Below are positions 31,826 through 34,862 of a stretch of DNA of 34,862 nt, piece by piece (within the stretch, counting starts at the first letter, position 1; the number at the start of each line of letters is the position of its first letter). Source of the DNA: Kofleriaceae bacterium (GTDB lineage: Bacteria > Myxococcota_A > Polyangia > Haliangiales > Haliangiaceae); contig JABFXX010000452.1 in assembly GCA_013368795.1 (NCBI GenBank), forward strand, positions 1 through 34,862, in the 5' to 3' direction. Position numbers and translations under genes: made by a program. Under the pieces are notes generated by a model, which did not search any database, was not told the origin of the DNA, and saw nothing but the letters and a program-made list of their open reading frames with translations.

Positions 31826-33184
31826 ATGGCGTCCGCCGCTCAACGCATCTATTTCGTCTCGCTTGGTTGTCCGAAAAACCAGGTCGACACCGAATTGATG
31901 CTCGGGCAGGTCGAGGCTGCCGGTCACTCGCTGGTCGAGGCGCCCGACGATGCCGACGTCATCGTCGTCAACACGTGCGCGTTCATCGACGCGGCCAAGG
32001 AGGAGAGTGTCGACACGATCCTCGAGATGGCCGAGTACAAGAAGTCGACGAAGGGCAAGCTGGTCGTCACCGGCTGCCTCGCGCAGCGCTACGCGGACGA
32101 CCTGCAGAAGGACATCCCGGAGATCGATCACATCCTCGGGTCGTCCGACTTCCAGACGATTTCGAAGGTCCTGACGCCGCCCAAGTCGCGCAAGAAGCTG
32201 CCGATGGTCGTCGTCACCGAGACGCCCGAGTACATCTACGACCACGAGGCACCGCGCGTGCGCATCGGCGCGAACCACTCGGCGTACGTCAAGATCGCCG
32301 AGGGCTGCGACCGGCCGTGCTCGTTCTGCATCATCCCGAAGCTGCGCGGTCCACAGCGCAGCCGCCAGATCGCCGACATTGTCGCCGAGGTCGAGCAACT
32401 CGGCCGCGAGGGCGTCCGCGAGATCAACCTGATCGCGCAGGACCTCACGCGCTACGGCTGGGACTCGGGCTCCGATCCCGCGTCGCGCTCGACGCTCGCC
32501 CAGCTGCTGCGTGCGCTCGGCAAGGTCGACTCCGTCGACTGGATCCGCATGCACTACACGTTTCCGAGCGCGTTCGACGACGAGCTGATCGACGCGATCG
32601 CGAGCGAGCCGAAGGTCGTCAAGTACATCGACGTCCCGCTCCAGCACATCAGCGACGCGATGTTGAAGCGCATGCGCCGCGGTCACTCGAGCCGCGTCAC
32701 GCGCGAGCTCGTGAAGAAGCTGCGCGAGCGCATCGACAACGTCGTCCTCCGCACGACGTACATCGTCGGCCATCCGGGCGAGACCGAGGCCGAGTTCGAG
32801 GAGCTGTGCGAGTTCGTCGCCGAGTCGAAGTTCGACCGCGCGGGCGCGTTCACCTACTCGATCGAGCCGGGCACCGTGTCGGCGATGCTGCCGAACCGCG
32901 TCGATCCCCTGGTCGCCAACGCGCGGCAGGAAAAGCTCATGGAGATCCAGCGGCAGATCAGCCGCGCGCGGCACGAGGCGATGGTCGGCAAGGAGATCGA
33001 GGTGCTCGTCGAGGGCATCTCGAGCGAGTCCGATTACCTGCTCGAGGGCCGCTGGTACGGCCAGGCGCCGGGCATCGATGGCGTGACCTACCTCGCGAAC
33101 GGCGAGGCCAAGCCGGGCGACCTCGTCAAGGCGCGCGTCACCCAGGCGTCCGACTACGATCTCGCGGCCTCGTTGGAACTGTAG
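31826..33184 (+). CDS. rimO: Ribosomal protein S12 methylthiotransferase RimO
   Basis: The 452-residue product is a radical-SAM methylthiotransferase of the MiaB/RimO family. VSLGCPKNQVDTE near the N-terminus (11-23) is the form characteristic of RimO. Cys15, Cys51 and Cys84 would bind the auxiliary iron-sulfur cluster. CDRPCSFC (161-168) supplies the radical-SAM cluster, and a TRAM-like domain lies at the C-terminus (about 385-452). RimO methylthiolates an Asp of ribosomal protein S12. The length is normal. The ATG at 31826 is close to the conserved start of the family. TTGACT at 31786-31791 is a possible -35, but no good -10 follows, so I list no promoter. Confidence 0.95.
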   Translation: MASAAQRIYFVSLGCPKNQVDTELMLGQVEAAGHSLVEAPDDADVIVVNTCAFIDAAKEESVDTILEMAEYKKSTKGKLVVTGCLAQRYADDLQKDIPEIDHILGSSDFQTISKVLTPPKSRKKLPMVVVTETPEYIYDHEAPRVRIGANHSAYVKIAEGCDRPCSFCIIPKLRGPQRSRQIADIVAEVEQLGREGVREINLIAQDLTRYGWDSGSDPASRSTLAQLLRALGKVDSVDWIRMHYTFPSAFDDELIDAIASEPKVVKYIDVPLQHISDAMLKRMRRGHSSRVTRELVKKLRERIDNVVLRTTYIVGHPGETEAEFEELCEFVAESKFDRAGAFTYSIEPGTVSAMLPNRVDPLVANARQEKLMEIQRQISRARHEAMVGKEIEVLVEGISSESDYLLEGRWYGQAPGIDGVTYLANGEAKPGDLVKARVTQASDYDLAASLEL

Positions 33185-33258
33185 GCTCGCGGTAGCGACA
33201 CCCGCCGCTCGCGCGATCTTGGGCTGAAACCTCGCACGGTTCGGCGCGTCCGGACGTC

Positions 33259-34230
33259 ATGGCATCTCGCGCCCGGGCCATCGCCACGGTCCTCATCCTC
33301 GCCGCCTGCGGGACGCCGGTCCTCGCCGACGATCCGCAGAGCTGCGTGACGGATGGCAAGCCGTACGACGAGAAGGCGCTCGCCGCGCGAATCGGCTTCC
33401 TCGCGTCCGAGAAGCTCGACGGTCGCGTGCCCGGCACCGCCGGCGACAAGGCGGCGCGCGACCACATCGCCGCGCGGATGAAGTGCCTCGGCCTCTCGCC
33501 CGCGTTCGACAGCGGCTACGAGCAACCGTTCGAGGACGCGGCGAAGCACGATACCGCGAACCTCGTCGGCTACATCAAGGGCAGCGACGACAAGGTCGGC
33601 GGCGAGATCATCGTGATCGGCGCGCATCACGATCACACAGGCGACAAGCACCTCGGCGCGAACGACAACGCGTCCGGCGTGACCGCGCTGCTCGCGATCG
33701 CTCAGGCGATCCGCCAGAAGGAGACCGGTCCTCGTCGCACGATCGCGTTCGTGACGTTCGGCGCCGAGGAGCAGGGCATGGTCGGCTCGAGCTACTTCGT
33801 CGCGCACATGCCGAAGACGCTGCCGATTGGCAACGTCGTCCAGTTCATCAACCTCGACATGGTCGGCAGCTACAAGTCGAAGGGCTGGGTCGCGGCGATG
33901 GGGACGTTCGCGAAGTTGCCGGCGCGCGTGGTGCTCGACAAGCTCAAGAAGTCCTACGCCAAGCTCACCGTCGGTGTCGGCGGTCGCGCGAGTCGCAGCG
34001 ACCACGTCGGGTTCTGCAAGGCCGGCATCCCGTACGTCTTCTTCTGGACGCCCGACAAGCGCTGCTATCACGAGGCCTGCGATACGGCCGACGCGATCGA
34101 CCTGCCGCACATGGCGCAGATCAGCGCGATCGCGGGCGACCTCGTGTGGGAGCTCGCCGAGACGAAGCTCGATCTGGCTGCTGCGAAGACGAAGCTCGGC
34201 TGCGGCCAGACGTACCGCGACGACGAGTAG
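33259..34230 (+). CDS. M28-family zinc aminopeptidase, putative lipoprotein
   Basis: The 323-residue product has a hydrophobic N-terminus with a lipobox-like LAAC (Cys17), so it is probably exported and anchored; a Sec signal peptide is the alternative. The M28 metal site is complete: His123 and Asp125 in GAHHDHTG, bridging Asp136 in ANDNASG, catalytic Glu170 with ligand Glu171 in FGAEEQGMVGS, Asp200 in NLDMVG, and His271 in CYHEACDT. Cys269 and Cys274 flank this His and could form a disulfide. It should remove N-terminal residues from peptides outside the cytoplasm. The length matches compact bacterial M28 enzymes. It stands alone on the plus strand, convergent with the partial gene at 34235. 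Confidence 0.94.
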   Translation: MASRARAIATVLILAACGTPVLADDPQSCVTDGKPYDEKALAARIGFLASEKLDGRVPGTAGDKAARDHIAARMKCLGLSPAFDSGYEQPFEDAAKHDTANLVGYIKGSDDKVGGEIIVIGAHHDHTGDKHLGANDNASGVTALLAIAQAIRQKETGPRRTIAFVTFGAEEQGMVGSSYFVAHMPKTLPIGNVVQFINLDMVGSYKSKGWVAAMGTFAKLPARVVLDKLKKSYAKLTVGVGGRASRSDHVGFCKAGIPYVFFWTPDKRCYHEACDTADAIDLPHMAQISAIAGDLVWELAETKLDLAAAKTKLGCGQTYRDDE

Positions 34231-34234
34231 ACGA

Positions 34235-34862
34235 TCACACCGGCGGTAGCAGGTAGCGATCGCGCAGCGCGACCGACGCCAGGAGTGCGTTCCACATGTC
34301 GTCGAACATCGCGGTGTGGCTGACCGCATCGAGCACCGCATGATCGAGCTCCGTGCGGTCGGCGCGCTCGCGTTCGTGTCGCACGTGCTCGATCGGGCGC
34401 GTGCCGAACGCGGCGAGCGCCGCGCGCACGCGGGCTGCGTCGCCGAGGCGACGGACGTCGATGACCGGGAGCTCGTGCGCGTCGCGCACGGTCCACTCGA
34501 CGGCACCGAAGCCGAGCGACGCCCGGCCGAGTGACTCGAGCGCCAGTGCCGTCGGTAGCGCGTTGAGCACGGCCGCGAGCAGGGTGACGTCGATGCCCGG
34601 CCTGGGATGAATGCCGTAGACGCGCTGGTCAGCGAGCACCGGCGCCGGTGCGAGCCGCTGCACGAACCGTGGGCCGTATGCCTTCGCGAGGAAAAGGCGC
34701 GCCGGATCGATCGGCAGCGACCACCACGGATCGCGACGCGCAACGCTCGTCCCGGCGACCTTCGCCTCGTGGCGCGTCAGCCACGCGCGAATCCTCGGCG
34801 CGCGACGGAGCACGCGAGCGTCGGGCGGCAGCGTGATCGCGAGGAGAGGCGCAGCGTCGGGG
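34235..34862 (-). CDS. C-terminal part of a probable adenine-specific DNA methyltransferase (N-terminus beyond the right edge)
   Basis: The frame is open to the right edge, so at least 208 residues are present and the GTG at 34813 is only an internal position. The visible part reads LTRHEAKVAG, then RRDPWWSLPI, then APAPVLADQRVYGIHPRPG, LLAAVLNALPTALALE, and GRASLGFGAVEWTVRDAHEL. This series (Trp-Trp segment, lADQxxYGI, LLAxLNS, GRxxxGxGAxxxxVxDxxxLPV) is what I associate with the target-recognition end of type IIG/N6-adenine methylases. A helical C-terminus follows. The catalytic NPPY motif would lie upstream, outside the window. This could therefore be the edge of a restriction-modification or BREX-like locus, but that cannot be judged here. 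Confidence 0.6.
   Translation of the reverse strand, partial: PDAAPLLAITLPPDARVLRRAPRIRAWLTRHEAKVAGTSVARRDPWWSLPIDPARLFLAKAYGPRFVQRLAPAPVLADQRVYGIHPRPGIDVTLLAAVLNALPTALALESLGRASLGFGAVEWTVRDAHELPVIDVRRLGDAARVRAALAAFGTRPIEHVRHERERADRTELDHAVLDAVSHTAMFDDMWNALLASVALRDRYLLPPV

Overview
The window is a GC-rich (by eye around 70 % G+C), gene-dense piece of bacterial chromosome. It holds 29 supported protein genes and no RNA gene, insertion sequence, CRISPR array or phage gene that I can see. The gene content points to Myxococcota, possibly a Haliangium/Kofleriaceae-type lineage. It includes two eukaryotic-like Ser/Thr kinases (one with a PEGA tail, one with a long TPR tail), many signal-peptide and lipobox proteins with Cys-rich or beta-helix exteriors, an HD-GYP response regulator, and a DUF4157 effector with its AAA+ ATPase. 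The lineage is an inference from gene content only. The largest intergenic gap is 168 bp (14120-14287), so no gene-free stretch exceeds 300 bases.

Layout, left to right. (1) 1-719: a partial unknown gene on the minus strand, divergent from a DUF255/thioredoxin-like YyaL protein (747-2777). (2) 2774-7631, minus: a likely operon of TPR-Ser/Thr kinase, small four-helix membrane protein, and lipoprotein. (3) 7653-9849, plus: an alpha/beta hydrolase and the GTPase HflX. (4) 9853-14119, minus: a two-gene unit of AAA+ ATPase and a multidomain DUF4157 protein carrying an M91-type (NleD-like) zinc protease and a C-terminal OTU/papain-like cysteine protease candidate. It looks like an effector of an extracellular contractile injection system (eCIS), with the injection apparatus itself not in the window. 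(5) 14288-23180, minus: eight co-directional genes with gaps of 2-28 bp. They are a coiled-coil lipoprotein, a REC-GAF-HD-GYP regulator, a zinc-ribbon Nudix hydrolase, a PEGA Ser/Thr kinase, and then a duplicated pair of genes in A-B-A'-B' order. A is a secreted or anchored protein with a CxxC motif. B is a Cys-rich beta-helix lipoprotein. (6) 23234-30946, plus: coaX, an unknown protein coupled to it, a membrane-anchored TlpA-like thioredoxin, a 63-aa zinc-finger protein, a Fam20-like putative secretory kinase, a zinc-ribbon/TM/HEAT protein, an MFS transporter and a Cys-rich lipoprotein. (7) 30948-34862: an SDR oxidoreductase (minus), rimO (plus), an M28 zinc aminopeptidase lipoprotein (plus), and, running off the right edge, what looks like the C-terminus of an adenine-specific DNA methyltransferase (minus).

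How the genes work together. Core functions (coaX, hflX, rimO) are interleaved with lineage-specific envelope and signalling genes. The two most unusual systems are the AAA+/DUF4157-M91-OTU-like pair, whose two protease types are known from eukaryote-directed effectors, and the kinase-headed A-B-A'-B' cassette, which looks like a tandemly duplicated cell-surface module placed behind c-di-GMP and phosphorylation signalling genes. Both functional readings are inferences from motifs and gene order.
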